Below are positions 7,911 to 16,538 of a stretch of 64,000 nucleotides of DNA, in pieces. The translations under genes and the position numbers were made by a program. The notes under the pieces are model-generated. The model had not been told where the DNA came from and ran no database searches. It worked only from the letters and a program-made list of their open reading frames with translations. This DNA is from Bacillus sp. NTK034 (GTDB lineage: Bacteria > Bacillota > Bacilli > Bacillales > Cytobacillaceae), in NCBI RefSeq assembly GCF_017303275.1, contig NZ_JAFKOJ010000003.1:1-64000 (forward strand). The letters run 5' to 3'. The number at the start of each line of letters is the position of its first letter. Position 1 is the stretch's first letter.

Positions 7911-8987
7911 ATGAGTTACTTAAGCCTGGAAAACGTGGTTAAGACATTTAATAAAACAGAAGTCGTTAAAAAGCTAAGCCTTGACATCCAAAAAGGGGAA
8001 CTGGTCTCCTTTTTGGGGCCTTCGGGCTGCGGAAAAACGACAACACTAAATATGATCGCCGGATTTTTGGAAGTGGATGGCGGGAAGATTGAGGTGGACG
8101 GCAAACCCGTTCACCTGCTTCCTCCCAATAAAAGAGAAATGGGCATGGTGTTCCAAAACTATGCTTTGTTTCCGCACATGACGGTTTTTGATAATGTCGC
8201 CTATGGGCTTAAGCTCCGTAAAGTGCCAAAAAGTGAAATCAGCAAAAGGGTGTTTGAAGCATTGGAGATGGTTCGCCTGGCTGGCTATGAAAAACGTTAT
8301 CCAAAGGAACTTTCCGGAGGGCAGCAGCAGCGTGTTTCATTGGCGAGGGCCCTGGTCATTAAGCCGAAGGTGCTTCTTCTGGATGAGCCATTGAGCAATC
8401 TTGATGCCAAGCTTCGCCAGGAAATGCGTGAAGAAATTGTTGATATCCAAAAGCAGGTGGGGATCACAACGATATTTGTCACACATGACCAGGAGGAAGC
8501 ATTGGCCATATCGGACCGTATTGCGGTCATGTATGAGGGCCGGATTGAACAGGTTGATGATCCGGCATCCATCTATAACCATCCAAAGACTGACTTTGTG
8601 TCTCAGTTCATAGGGGAAGTCAACCACATCCAGGGGAAAGTCCTGGAAACCTATGAAAATAAGAAATGCAAAATGCACTTTTTTGGGAATGAACAGATTG
8701 TTTCAGTCCCATCTGTAAAAAATTCCGAAGTTCACTTTTTCATCAGGCCGGAAAAAATCCAAATCGCTTTAGCCGGATCAAATGAAAGAAATGAGGCTTT
8801 TCAAACCAGGGTGGAACGTAAAATGTTTCTCGGAGCCAAGACAAGATACATTTTGAAGGTACATGATCGGCATCTGATTGCAGATATTTCCAATACCGTA
8901 TTAAATCCTACCGAAATTAAAGAAGGAAACAGTGTCTACACGTATTGGAACCCTGAAGACCTGTTGCCTTCCAGAATGGCGAGGTGA
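7911..8987 (+). CDS. ABC importer ATP-binding protein (PotA-like)
   Basis: 358 residues. Walker A GPSGCGKTT near residue 37, Q-loop in VFQNYALFP near residue 81, signature LSGGQQQRVSLARAL near residue 134, Walker B VLLLDEPLSNLD near residue 154 and the switch His in TIFVTHDQEEA. The C-terminal ~110 residues are a TOBE-like domain, as in PotA/FbpC/UgpC importer ATPases. It follows the binding-protein gene by 16 bp and overlaps the next permease gene by 4 bp, so the subunits are co-translated. It energises uptake on the inner face of the membrane. Confidence 0.92.
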   Translation: MSYLSLENVVKTFNKTEVVKKLSLDIQKGELVSFLGPSGCGKTTTLNMIAGFLEVDGGKIEVDGKPVHLLPPNKREMGMVFQNYALFPHMTVFDNVAYGLKLRKVPKSEISKRVFEALEMVRLAGYEKRYPKELSGGQQQRVSLARALVIKPKVLLLDEPLSNLDAKLRQEMREEIVDIQKQVGITTIFVTHDQEEALAISDRIAVMYEGRIEQVDDPASIYNHPKTDFVSQFIGEVNHIQGKVLETYENKKCKMHFFGNEQIVSVPSVKNSEVHFFIRPEKIQIALAGSNERNEAFQTRVERKMFLGAKTRYILKVHDRHLIADISNTVLNPTEIKEGNSVYTYWNPEDLLPSRMAR

Positions 8988-9910
8988 ATCACATGCAAGC
9001 CGGAATCGGAACGGAACATGACTTATTGCTTCAGCAAAAGAAAAAGAATTTGAATAAAAAACGGCTTGATACGTGGCTGCTTTTGCTTCCGACGCTGGGA
9101 ATCTTCATTTTCTTCTTCTTGCTGCCATTGTTTTTCTTATTTATTACAAGCTTTAAAAATTTTGATGCGAGCACCGGAGTGGGTAATGAGTGGACACTCC
9201 AGAACTACATCAAGTTCATGTCAGATCCTTTTTACCTTGGAGTAGTCTGGCGCACGGTGAAAATCGCTCTTTTAACAACATTGATTACGATCATTATCTC
9301 TTACCCGGTAGCTTTTCAGATTTCCAGGTCAAAAGGAAGAGCCAGAAATTATTTAACCCTTCTGGTGCTTTCCCCGCTTCTGATCAGCATGGTTATCCGC
9401 TGCTACGGCTGGGTGATTCTTTTATCCAACAATGGTGTAGTCAACAATACACTATTAAAGCTGGGCTGGATAGATCAGCCTTTAACCCTCTTATACACCG
9501 AATTGAGTGTGGTCATTGGGATGGTTCATGTATTATTTCCGTACATGGTGCTGAGCATCATGGGTTCACTCGAAAAAATAGACCCTTCTGTCATCAGAGC
9601 CTCGCAGAATCTTGGGGCCAGCTCCTTCAGAACTTTCTTTTCCATTTTGCTTCCGTTAACCTTGCCTGGTGTTTTTGCCGGATCGGTTATGGTGTTCAGC
9701 TTAAGCGTCAGCTCATTTGTTACACCTGCCATTTTAGGCGGCCCGCAGGTGAAGGTTATGTCCTATTTAACGTATGAACAAGTAGCTGTGATGCTGAACT
9801 GGCCGTATGGAGGCGCAATTGGCTTCCTGTTAATCCTGATTGCCACCATTACCATCATCGCATACAGCAAAATCCTTGCCAGGTCTGAGAAAGGAGTGGC
9901 CATACAATGA
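8984..9910 (+). CDS. ABC importer permease (PotB-like)
   Basis: 308 residues with about six membrane segments; the first (TWLLLLPTLGIFIFFFLLPL) follows a charged N-terminal tail. The EAA-type coupling segment is VIRASQNLGASSFRTFFSIL, near residue 205, where the ATPase docks. Overlaps the ATPase gene by 4 bases at its start and the second permease gene by 4 at its end (ATGA). Pairs with the next product as a heterodimeric channel of the spermidine/putrescine importer class. Confidence 0.9.
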   Translation: MNHMQAGIGTEHDLLLQQKKKNLNKKRLDTWLLLLPTLGIFIFFFLLPLFFLFITSFKNFDASTGVGNEWTLQNYIKFMSDPFYLGVVWRTVKIALLTTLITIIISYPVAFQISRSKGRARNYLTLLVLSPLLISMVIRCYGWVILLSNNGVVNNTLLKLGWIDQPLTLLYTELSVVIGMVHVLFPYMVLSIMGSLEKIDPSVIRASQNLGASSFRTFFSILLPLTLPGVFAGSVMVFSLSVSSFVTPAILGGPQVKVMSYLTYEQVAVMLNWPYGGAIGFLLILIATITIIAYSKILARSEKGVAIQ

Positions 9911-10707
9911 GCAGGAAGCTGCCCAAGTATTTCTTTAATTTTGTTTGTATACTGGTTTATATTTTCCTGCTGGCTCCCATCGTGGTTGTATTGCTTTCTT
10001 CCTTAACGACTACCGAATACATTGTATTCCCGCCAGAAGGCCTGACCCTCAGATGGTACACAGAATTAATTGAACATCCGGAATTTATGCAGTCCTTTAC
10101 GCTGAGCATTATTGTGGCGTTCGGAACCGCCATTATTTCCACCGCCATTGGCACATTGGCATCTCTTGCGGTCGTCCGGCGCCAATTTAAAGGGAAGTCA
10201 GCGATTGTTCAATTAGTGGGTTCGCCTCTCTTGATTCCATCGGTTGTGTTTGGTGTGGCTCTCTTGCAGTTTTACTCATGGATTGGTTTGGCTGCGAGCC
10301 CGCTTGCATTAATTTTGGGTCACATCATCTTAACAGTTCCTTTTGTGATGCGCCTGGTTGTTGCCAGTTTAGTAGGTTTTGACCGTTCTATCGAACAAGC
10401 GGCCCTGAACCTTGGTGCAGGCCCGATGAAGGTTTTCTTTCAAATCACTCTGCCGATCATTAAATCAGGCGTGATAGCCGGAGCCATTTTTGCCTTTATT
10501 ACTTCATTTGATGATTTAACAGTTGCCTTATTCATTGTCAGCACTGACGTTGTGACACTGCCAGTGCGGATCTACACATACATGCAATATCAATATGATC
10601 CGATTATTACATCCGTATCAAGCATCATGATTCTTTTCACTGTCGTATTAATGCTCATAATTGAAAGAGTGCTAGGTGTTGGGAAAGTGTTTTCCTCGAA
10701 AAATTAG
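9907..10707 (+). CDS. ABC importer permease (PotC-like)
   Basis: 266 residues, about six membrane segments. The EAA coupling loop reads EQAALNLGAGPMKVFFQITL near residue 163. The start ATG overlaps the previous stop (ATGA). With the three preceding genes it completes a type I importer. The next gene begins 15 bp later with a good GAGAGG site, so the transporter and dehydrogenase are one transcription unit. Confidence 0.9.
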   Translation: MSRKLPKYFFNFVCILVYIFLLAPIVVVLLSSLTTTEYIVFPPEGLTLRWYTELIEHPEFMQSFTLSIIVAFGTAIISTAIGTLASLAVVRRQFKGKSAIVQLVGSPLLIPSVVFGVALLQFYSWIGLAASPLALILGHIILTVPFVMRLVVASLVGFDRSIEQAALNLGAGPMKVFFQITLPIIKSGVIAGAIFAFITSFDDLTVALFIVSTDVVTLPVRIYTYMQYQYDPIITSVSSIMILFTVVLMLIIERVLGVGKVFSSKN

Positions 10708-10722
10708 ATAGGAGAGGTCTTT

Positions 10723-11046
10723 ATGCACATTGAGAAACATCCCGTTCTGGGCAGGCAGCTTCAAAAGCCTGTAACCATTTATTTCAATGACCAGCCATAT
10801 CAGGCCTATACGCAGCAATCTGTCGCTGCCGCGTTAATGGCAAATGGAATTAAGAAATTGGGTGTCAGCCGAAAGCTGGTCCAATCCAGAGGATTATTCT
10901 GTTCGCGGGGGAGATGCTGCAGCTGCTATATGACCATTGATGGGGAGGACCATGTACGGAGCTGTATGACAGAAGTTGAAGATGGCATGCGAATATACCC
11001 GAATATGGATGATCCCGAGATAAGGAGAGAGATTGATGAAGACTGA
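10723..11046 (+). CDS. small [2Fe-2S] subunit, HcnA-like
   Basis: 107 residues. A ferredoxin-like fold (PVTIYFNDQPYQAYTQQSVA) leads to the Cys cluster CSRGRCCSCYMTIDG, with a further Cys about ten residues later (VRSC). This matches the 2Fe-2S small subunit (Fer2_4) of HcnABC-type amine dehydrogenases and of opine/hydroxyproline dehydrogenases. It should pass electrons between the flavin subunits coded next to it. Its end overlaps the start of the following FAD gene by 11 bases. Confidence 0.85.
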   Translation: MHIEKHPVLGRQLQKPVTIYFNDQPYQAYTQQSVAAALMANGIKKLGVSRKLVQSRGLFCSRGRCCSCYMTIDGEDHVRSCMTEVEDGMRIYPNMDDPEIRREIDED

Positions 11047-12115
11047 TGTACTGATCATTGGAGGCGGTCCTGCAGGTCTATCAGCAGCAATTGAGACAGC
11101 ATCAAGGGGACTGGATGTAACCATTGTTGACGAAGCTTCCCAGCTTGGCGGGCAGCTAAACCAGCAGACTCAAGTGATGCGTCAGCTTCCATCTGTATAT
11201 GAACCTATGCGTGGCTTTGAATTGGCCAATAAACTAATTGAGCAAATTAAGGGTTGTAATGTAAGACCGCTCCTTAATCACCGTGTGGTTGGATTTTACG
11301 CAGATGGAAGTGCCGGAATTACCGATGAAGATAATGTATTCCCGGTAAAAGCAAAAAAGATTATTGTGGCTTCCGGAGCGGCTGAAAAGGCTGTGGCATT
11401 TCCAAAATGGACCATGCCGGGGATTATGACAATCGGTGCTGCACAGACAATGATCAATCGTGATTTTGTGTTGCCTGGGAGTGAAGCTGTTATTGTGGGC
11501 TCAAGTGATTTTGCCATGGAAACGGCAATGCAGCTGATGGCTGTGGGCACTCGGGTGAAGGCGATCATAGAAAAACAAAGTGAAGCTTTAGCAAAAGAGC
11601 AGGAAAAAGTGAGTGAACTGTCAAGGAATGGAATTCCATTTTATTTTAATAGTTTTATAAAAGAAGCAAGAGGAAATGGGCAGGTGGAACAGATTGATAT
11701 TGAGCTGCCGGATGAAGTCATAACCCTGAATGTAGACCTCGTTTGCATTGACGGAGGCAGGGCACCTATACTGGATGTATTTTACCAGCTGGGCTGTTCC
11801 TTTGGGTTTCTAGAAGAGCTGGGCGGCTGGGTTCCGCAATATAATAATAGTTTACAAACCGGCAGAGAGGATGTATTTATAGCCGGGAATGCGGCTGGCA
11901 TCAGCACTCAGGGTCCGTTGCTTTTAACAGGAATGATTGCCGGCATCAGTGTAAGTGAAGAACTGCAGGCAATCAGCCATGCAGAGGCCAATGAGATGAG
12001 AGAGGCACTTTGGAAAGAACTCGGATTATTGGAGTACAGAGAAGTGTATAGCGGAAGAGTCAAGCATCTCGAGAACTTCGCAAGCCCGGTACTGAAAGAT
12101 CAATTTATCTCCTAG
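11036..12115 (+). CDS. FAD/NAD(P)-dependent oxidoreductase subunit, HcnB-like
   Basis: About 359 residues. N-terminal Rossmann motif GGGPAGLSAAIETASRG with FAD-binding continuation VTIVDEASQLGGQ, a second nucleotide-binding segment VIVGSSDFAMETAMQLMAVG near residue 155, and a C-terminal GNAAGISTQGPLLLTGMIAG. In HcnB/OoxA-type proteins a Cys-rich BFD domain is fused to the C-terminus; here that domain is the separate next gene. ATG 11036 is preferred over TTG 11033 because of AAGGAGAG upstream. Confidence 0.85.
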   Translation: MKTDVLIIGGGPAGLSAAIETASRGLDVTIVDEASQLGGQLNQQTQVMRQLPSVYEPMRGFELANKLIEQIKGCNVRPLLNHRVVGFYADGSAGITDEDNVFPVKAKKIIVASGAAEKAVAFPKWTMPGIMTIGAAQTMINRDFVLPGSEAVIVGSSDFAMETAMQLMAVGTRVKAIIEKQSEALAKEQEKVSELSRNGIPFYFNSFIKEARGNGQVEQIDIELPDEVITLNVDLVCIDGGRAPILDVFYQLGCSFGFLEELGGWVPQYNNSLQTGREDVFIAGNAAGISTQGPLLLTGMIAGISVSEELQAISHAEANEMREALWKELGLLEYREVYSGRVKHLENFASPVLKDQFIS

Positions 12116-12144
12116 ATAGGAAAAGAGAGAAGAAGGTGAATAAG

Positions 12145-12474
12145 TTGGATAAAACGACGATCATCTGCAGATGTGAAGAAATCAGCTGTGAAGAAGTGGA
12201 AGAGGTTATCAGCAATGGTGGAAGGACCTTTGATGATGTGAAGAGGATTACCCGATGCGGAATGGGTCCTTGCCAGGCTAAAATCTGCACCAGCATGGTG
12301 GCAGAAATTATTCACCAGCAGACTGGGCTGTCACCTTCAGAGATTCCGCTGCCGAGAATGCGGATGCCGTTATCCCCTATTAAGCTTGAAACACTGGCAA
12401 CGAACAGTACATCCTTTAGTACCGTCAAGTCTGTTCTTGATGAGGTGGAATTGGAAGAAGGGAAGGTGAGGTAA
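12145..12474 (+). CDS. stand-alone BFD-like [2Fe-2S] protein
   Basis: About 109 residues. It opens with TTIICRCEEISCEEVEEVI and continues with RCGMGPCQAKIC, giving the four Cys pattern CxC and CxxxxC typical of bacterioferritin-associated-ferredoxin domains. In most HcnB-like enzymes this forms the C-terminus; here it is an independent subunit, as in the four-subunit proline dehydrogenases of Thermococcales. TTG 12145 is chosen for its spacing from GAAGAAGG; GTG 12136 in frame lies too close to that site. Followed without a gap by the next FAD subunit. Confidence 0.82.
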   Translation: MDKTTIICRCEEISCEEVEEVISNGGRTFDDVKRITRCGMGPCQAKICTSMVAEIIHQQTGLSPSEIPLPRMRMPLSPIKLETLATNSTSFSTVKSVLDEVELEEGKVR

Positions 12475-13548
12475 TTGGAAACCAATTATGAAACAATTGT
12501 TATCGGAGGGGGTGTAGTGGGCAGCGGAATTGCTTACCACCTTTCTGAGCGGTACAAAGAAGGCGTGCTTGTGCTTGATAAAAAATACCCCATGTCAGGA
12601 ACATCCGGATCCACCCAGGCCTGGGTATGGGTACATAATAAAACACCTTCCTGGTATGCGGAATTTAATATGTACAGTGCCGAACTCTATCCTTATCTGT
12701 CTAAAAAGATCGGGGACGTTGAATACAAGCGGACAGGAGGGCTATCGCCTTTTTTCAATGAAAGTGACCGTGAAAAGGCACAGAAGCTCGCGGAATCCTA
12801 CCGGAAAATCGGCATCAAAATTAAAGTATTATCCAGAGAAGAAGTTCTCGAAAAAGAGCCCTATATGAATCCGGAAGTAGCAGGGGCTACCTACAGCTCC
12901 ATTGATGGCAATGTCAATCCATTTCGCTTGATTGATATGTACATGCGAGCAGCTAAAAGAAATGGCGTCCAGTATTCTACTTATAATAAAGTAACAGAGA
13001 TTAAAAAGCAGGATGGAAAATATTCAATTATATCAGATAAGGGTGCGTTTGAATGTAAAAACCTTATTCTTGCTGGCGGAACCTGGTCAAGAGAAATCGG
13101 TGACATGCTTGGAGTTAAGATTCCAGTCAACCAATTAAGAGGGCAGATCCTGGTGTCTGAACCATTGAAGCCTTTCTTAAATTTTACAATCAGCGGATTA
13201 AGGCAGGCAAACAATGGGGAAGTTCTGATGGGGTATTCAATGGAAGAAGCAGGCTTTAATCGGGCAACAACTCTTGATGTGATTCAGGAAACAGCCAATA
13301 TGGCAGTCCGTTATGTTCCTGGATTAAGAAAAGCCAAAATTGTCCGCGCCTTTTCCGGAATCCGGGCCATGCCTGAGGACGGCTTTCCGATTCTTGGTAA
13401 AGTACCCGGTCATGAAAACCTGTATGTAGCAGCGACCCATAGCGGAGTTACACTTTCTCCCTTAATAGGAACGTTAATAACAGAATTAATCGTGGATGGA
13501 GAAACATCCATACCAATCGACAGGTATTCTTTAAGCAGATTTGGTTAG
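12475..13548 (+). CDS. FAD-dependent amine/amino-acid dehydrogenase subunit, HcnC-like (DAO fold)
   Basis: 357 residues. Rossmann motif IGGGVVGSGIAYHLSERY, then GTSGSTQAWVWVHNKTP where HcnC/glycine-oxidase-type enzymes hold the flavin, and the C-terminal GIRAMPEDGFPILGKVPG with THSGVTLSPLIGTL. This is the subunit that oxidises the amine substrate. TTG start directly after the BFD stop, with GAAGGTGAGG upstream. The sequence cannot separate glycine, sarcosine, proline or opine as substrate. Confidence 0.85.
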   Translation: METNYETIVIGGGVVGSGIAYHLSERYKEGVLVLDKKYPMSGTSGSTQAWVWVHNKTPSWYAEFNMYSAELYPYLSKKIGDVEYKRTGGLSPFFNESDREKAQKLAESYRKIGIKIKVLSREEVLEKEPYMNPEVAGATYSSIDGNVNPFRLIDMYMRAAKRNGVQYSTYNKVTEIKKQDGKYSIISDKGAFECKNLILAGGTWSREIGDMLGVKIPVNQLRGQILVSEPLKPFLNFTISGLRQANNGEVLMGYSMEEAGFNRATTLDVIQETANMAVRYVPGLRKAKIVRAFSGIRAMPEDGFPILGKVPGHENLYVAATHSGVTLSPLIGTLITELIVDGETSIPIDRYSLSRFG

Positions 13549-13561
13549 AGTGAATGTTATT

Positions 13562-13581
13562 AAGTTATAATATTATAACTT
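13562..13581. promoter_or_regulatory. perfect 20-bp palindrome, third GntR-type operator
   Basis: AAGTTATAATATTATAACTT is perfectly symmetrical. It lies 54 bp before the DUF1904 gene and shares GTTATAAYATTATA with the sites at 5841 and 6648, so the last two genes probably form a second unit of the same regulon. Confidence 0.7.
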
Positions 13582-13635
13582 TTTTATTCCAGTTGTCAGG
13601 AAAAATATTATGTAAATTAAATTGGAGGAAACAGG

Positions 13636-13968
13636 ATGCCGCATTTGTTTATAAGGGGAATTTCAGTGGATCAGACGAAGGAAATCAGTACACAGCTGGT
13701 GAAGGATTTGGCTGAGCTTTGTGACTGCGGAGAAGATAACTTTACATTGGAGGTTTTGAACTCAACCTTTGTGTTTGATAAAAATGAAGTTCCAGCATAT
13801 CCATTTATAGAAGTAAAATGGTTTGACAGGGGCAAGGCAGTTCAAAATCAATTTGCCGGGATTGTTTCGAATCATGTTCAGTCGCTTGGAGTGCAGGAGG
13901 TAGAAGTCGCATTTTCAGCCTTTTTAGAGGCGGATTATTATTTGAATGGGAAGAGTTTTGCGGATTAA
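13636..13968 (+). CDS. DUF1904-family protein (possible tautomerase-like fold)
   Basis: 110 residues beginning MPHLFIRGISVDQ. The Pro directly after Met, the short length and the alternating beta/alpha pattern recall the tautomerase/MIF superfamily, in which Pro-1 is the catalytic base; this is inference. The family name DUF1904 is from memory of the conserved start. GGAGG lies 8 bases before the ATG. It sits between the operator at 13562 and a DadA-like oxidase 15 bp downstream, so it may act on the imine or keto product of that oxidase. Confidence 0.65.
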   Translation: MPHLFIRGISVDQTKEISTQLVKDLAELCDCGEDNFTLEVLNSTFVFDKNEVPAYPFIEVKWFDRGKAVQNQFAGIVSNHVQSLGVQEVEVAFSAFLEADYYLNGKSFAD

Positions 13969-13983
13969 AGGGGGAGTTCAACC

Positions 13984-15111
13984 ATGAAAATAGCAGTCAT
14001 AGGCTCCGGAATTGTCGGTTCAAGTTCAGCCTATTACCTTTCAAGGGAGGGTGCAGAGGTAGTCATTATTGATAAGGCACATCAGGGACAGGCAACTGCA
14101 GCAGGCGCAGGAATCATCTGCCCGTGGATTTCCAGAGTAGATCATAAAGACTGGTACACCATTGCAAGAAGAGGCGCTCTTTACTACCCATCTTTAATAG
14201 CCAACCTAAAACAAGATGGAGAAGAGGATTTTGGATTTGGAATGGTAGGAGCTCTGGCAGTCAGCAGCAGTTCGGATGAACTGGATGCGATCGAACAAAG
14301 TGTCCGGCAAAAAAAGGCTGAAACGCCTGAGGTTGGGGAGATTACGAGATTAACAGCAGAGGAAGCCCGGGAACTTTATCCGCCGCTCCGTGAGGATCTG
14401 CAGGCTGTCCATGTTACGGGTGCAGCGAGGCTGGATGGCAGGCTGTTAAGGGACGCCATGCTAAATGGTGCAAAAAAACATGGTGCTGTATTACTTGAAG
14501 GTGAAGGTGACCTTGTATTTCATAATAATAAGGTTACAGGAGTAAAAGTGAACGGGGATGTCATTGCTGCCGATGCAGTTATCGTTACTGCCGGTGCATG
14601 GGCTAAAGACTTACTTGCCCCGTTAGGCATTGATCTTAAAATCGAGCCTCAGCGCGGACAAATTGCCCATCTGAAAATGGACGGTATGGACACCTCCAGC
14701 TGGCCGGTTGTCCTTCCGCAAAGCTCTCATTATTTAGTGGCTTTCGACCATTCCAAAGTGGTGGCTGGAGCAACCAGGGAAACGGGATCCGGGTTTGATT
14801 ATAGACTTACTGCGGCAGGTGTGAAAGAAGTGCTGGATGAAGCATTAACAGTTGCACCAGGATTAGCTGAAAGCACACTAAAAGAGGTAAGAATTGGCTT
14901 CCGCCCGGCTGGGCCAGATATTTTGCCGCTGCTGGGTACGGTTCCAGCTGCAGAGGGGCTGGTAATCGCAACAGGATTAGGGGCTTCAGGGCTTACTATG
15001 GGACCTTACGTGGGCACCCTGGCTGCAGATCTTGCTTTGAAAAGGGAGATGGAAATAGATCTGTCACCTTATGATCCATTAAGAAAAGGCTTGGAAGCAG
15101 AAATAAAGTGA
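13984..15111 (+). CDS. FAD-dependent D-amino-acid/glycine oxidase-like protein (DadA family)
   Basis: 375 residues. N-terminal FAD motif VIGSGIVGSSSAYYLSREGA, then AAGAGIICPW for flavin contact, IEPQRGQIAHL in the middle and a C-terminal GFRPAGPDILPLLGTVP with GLGASGLTMGPYVG. This is the D-amino-acid dehydrogenase/glycine oxidase fold as a single-chain enzyme, distinct from the HcnC-like subunit upstream. A strong GGGGGAG precedes the ATG. A good terminator follows, closing the catabolic locus. Confidence 0.88.
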   Translation: MKIAVIGSGIVGSSSAYYLSREGAEVVIIDKAHQGQATAAGAGIICPWISRVDHKDWYTIARRGALYYPSLIANLKQDGEEDFGFGMVGALAVSSSSDELDAIEQSVRQKKAETPEVGEITRLTAEEARELYPPLREDLQAVHVTGAARLDGRLLRDAMLNGAKKHGAVLLEGEGDLVFHNNKVTGVKVNGDVIAADAVIVTAGAWAKDLLAPLGIDLKIEPQRGQIAHLKMDGMDTSSWPVVLPQSSHYLVAFDHSKVVAGATRETGSGFDYRLTAAGVKEVLDEALTVAPGLAESTLKEVRIGFRPAGPDILPLLGTVPAAEGLVIATGLGASGLTMGPYVGTLAADLALKREMEIDLSPYDPLRKGLEAEIK

Positions 15112-15122
15112 ATTTAATAAGC

Positions 15123-15163
15123 ATAAGCTGCCATACTGTTTTAAGGCAGCTTATTTGTTTTTT
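15123..15163 (+). terminator. rho-independent terminator of the oxidase operon
   Basis: ATAAGCTGCC (15123-15132) and AGGCAGCTTAT (15144-15154) form a 10-bp stem followed by TTGTTTTTTTT. Confidence 0.9.
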
Positions 15164-15165
15164 TC

Positions 15166-15303
15166 CTATTCCTTCAGACGATCCGGCAAACCCTGAATGG
15201 AAGACACCACAACATCAAGCTTCGCTTCGATCCGGTTCAGCAAAAACAATGTGACAACGATCGGGAAGCCGAGTTCGCTGATCAATGTAACCATCTGTCC
15301 CAT
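15166..15303 (-). CDS. yvrJ: YvrJ-family small protein
   Basis: 45 residues, starting MGQMVTLISELGFPIVVTLF. One hydrophobic helix is followed by LLNRIEAKLDVVVSSIQGLP and a basic tail, which is the conserved pattern of YvrJ proteins: a single membrane helix with a short amphipathic cytoplasmic tail. AAAGGAGCAG precedes the ATG. It is the last of five minus-strand genes that include a sigma factor, DUF1659 and DUF2922. Function unknown; in B. subtilis yvrJ lies by the sigO/rsoA sigma system. Confidence 0.85.
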   Translation of the reverse strand: MGQMVTLISELGFPIVVTLFLLNRIEAKLDVVVSSIQGLPDRLKE

Positions 15304-15383
15304 GGCAGCTGCTCCTTTCTAGTGAATTCATTTTACCCCATTGTAAAAAATGGCCGGGTTCCAAGGAATCCGGCCACTGCACC

Positions 15384-15602
15384 TTACATTAATTCATAAT
15401 CAGTTACATTACGCTCAACCAATCTGGCGCTTTCCGCTGAAACCAAATCACCGCCATTGCCGTCAAAAGCATTGGCAGCAATGATTTGTTCCATGGCTGC
15501 TTTCACAGCTGCAGGATCAATCGGTTCGATTGGGTTATCAACGGATAGTTTCGTTGGCTTGCCCAGTTCTGACAGAAAAGTCATTTCTAATGATTTCGCC
15601 AT
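15384..15602 (-). CDS. DUF2922 small protein
   Basis: 72 residues beginning MAKSLEMTFLSELGKPTKLS, matching the DUF2922 family of Bacilli: short soluble proteins with LSVDNP and a central alpha-helix (DPAAVKAAMEQIIAANAF). AAGGAGGG lies 8 bases before the ATG. It is nearly the same length as the DUF1659 product encoded 43 bp upstream, and the two are commonly paired in Bacilli genomes. Role unknown; it may be a partner or target of the sigma factor encoded upstream. Confidence 0.88.
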   Translation of the reverse strand: MAKSLEMTFLSELGKPTKLSVDNPIEPIDPAAVKAAMEQIIAANAFDGNGGDLVSAESARLVERNVTDYELM

Positions 15603-15645
15603 TTTTATTCCCTCCTTTATGTTTAAAGTATTTTAATAGAATGAA

Positions 15646-15864
15646 TTAGCCCAGAATTTCGAAGCTGTCATTTCTATTAATTCCAGCCAGCGGATAGATG
15701 CTTAGTCCAGAGATCGCTTGTCCCACTGTGAAAAGCTGGTCTGCTGTTGCCGATTGTTTTACGCCGCTGTAGGTTTTGGATTTGTGGATTGGCTTGCCCT
15801 GCCCGTTAAGGCCTGTTTCAAACACCAGGCGAAGTTTGGAATCAGTGATAATTGCTTGTGCCAT
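15646..15864 (-). CDS. DUF1659 small protein
   Basis: 72 residues beginning MAQAIITDSKLRLVFETGL, typical of DUF1659. It ends in a short mixed segment (QAISGLSIYPLAGINRNDSF). ATG 15864 is chosen because GAAAGGAGG lies at ideal distance; a GTG at 15873 is inside that site. It is the first of the three small proteins downstream of the sigma-factor gene. No known activity. Confidence 0.88.
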   Translation of the reverse strand: MAQAIITDSKLRLVFETGLNGQGKPIHKSKTYSGVKQSATADQLFTVGQAISGLSIYPLAGINRNDSFEILG

Positions 15865-15928
15865 GTTGTTCACCTCCTTTCACCCTCTATATACATATTG
15901 CTGGGAGATAAGGACAGGGTAAATTTGA

Positions 15929-16432
15929 TTAATCTTCTAAAAAGCGATTATTTTTCATTATATTTTTCAGCTTCGCACGGGCACCCTGCCGCCAGTTTTT
16001 GACTGCTGACGGGGTGACTTGTTCTTTTTCAGCTATTTCCTTTACAGACATCTGATCACATAAAGTATACTGCAGCCATTTCATTTGATTGGGAGTTAAT
16101 AGCCCGCATCTTTTTAGCAGCTCGTGTGCAAGATCTGTGGAGGGGAATGATGAGGGGTCTTCAATAAGTTCCCAGAATTCATCTTTCGGATAGAAACATT
16201 GCTGGCTTTGTTTATGTTGTCTTGTTAATTCGTTCATGATATTTCCTTTTATCATACTGTAAGCATAGGAAAGCAGGGTCCCTTTTTCAGCGTCATGATT
16301 TTTCCACGCCTGCCATAGTGTAATTAATCCCAGCTGGTAGAATTCCTCTTTGTTTTTATAGATGTTCAGACTATGCATGATTTGATGAATTATCCTCTCA
16401 TATTGTGCTTCTAACTGTTCAAAACTCTCCAT
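15929..16432 (-). CDS. sigma-70 family RNA polymerase sigma factor
   Basis: 167 residues from ATG 16432 (GAAGGGA upstream; a longer TTG frame at 16519 has no ribosome site). Region 2 is visible as EFYQLGLITLWQAWKNHDAE and KGTLLSYAYSMIKGNIMNEL, residues ~38-80. Region 4 is LLTPNQMKWLQYTL and MSVKEIAEKEQVTPSAVKNW near residues 112-150, an HTH that would read the -35 box. No anti-sigma gene is visible. It is followed by DUF1659, DUF2922 and YvrJ genes, recalling the SigO/YvrI neighbourhood. Confidence 0.82.
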   Translation of the reverse strand: MESFEQLEAQYERIIHQIMHSLNIYKNKEEFYQLGLITLWQAWKNHDAEKGTLLSYAYSMIKGNIMNELTRQHKQSQQCFYPKDEFWELIEDPSSFPSTDLAHELLKRCGLLTPNQMKWLQYTLCDQMSVKEIAEKEQVTPSAVKNWRQGARAKLKNIMKNNRFLED

Positions 16433-16538
16433 GAATTCGGTCCCTTCAAGGAAAGCGCGCTCTCTATGTTTTCCCGGGTAGTTCAAACATAGTCTGTTAA
16501 CCAAATTTTGGCGAATCAAGTAAAAGTCCCAGATCAGT

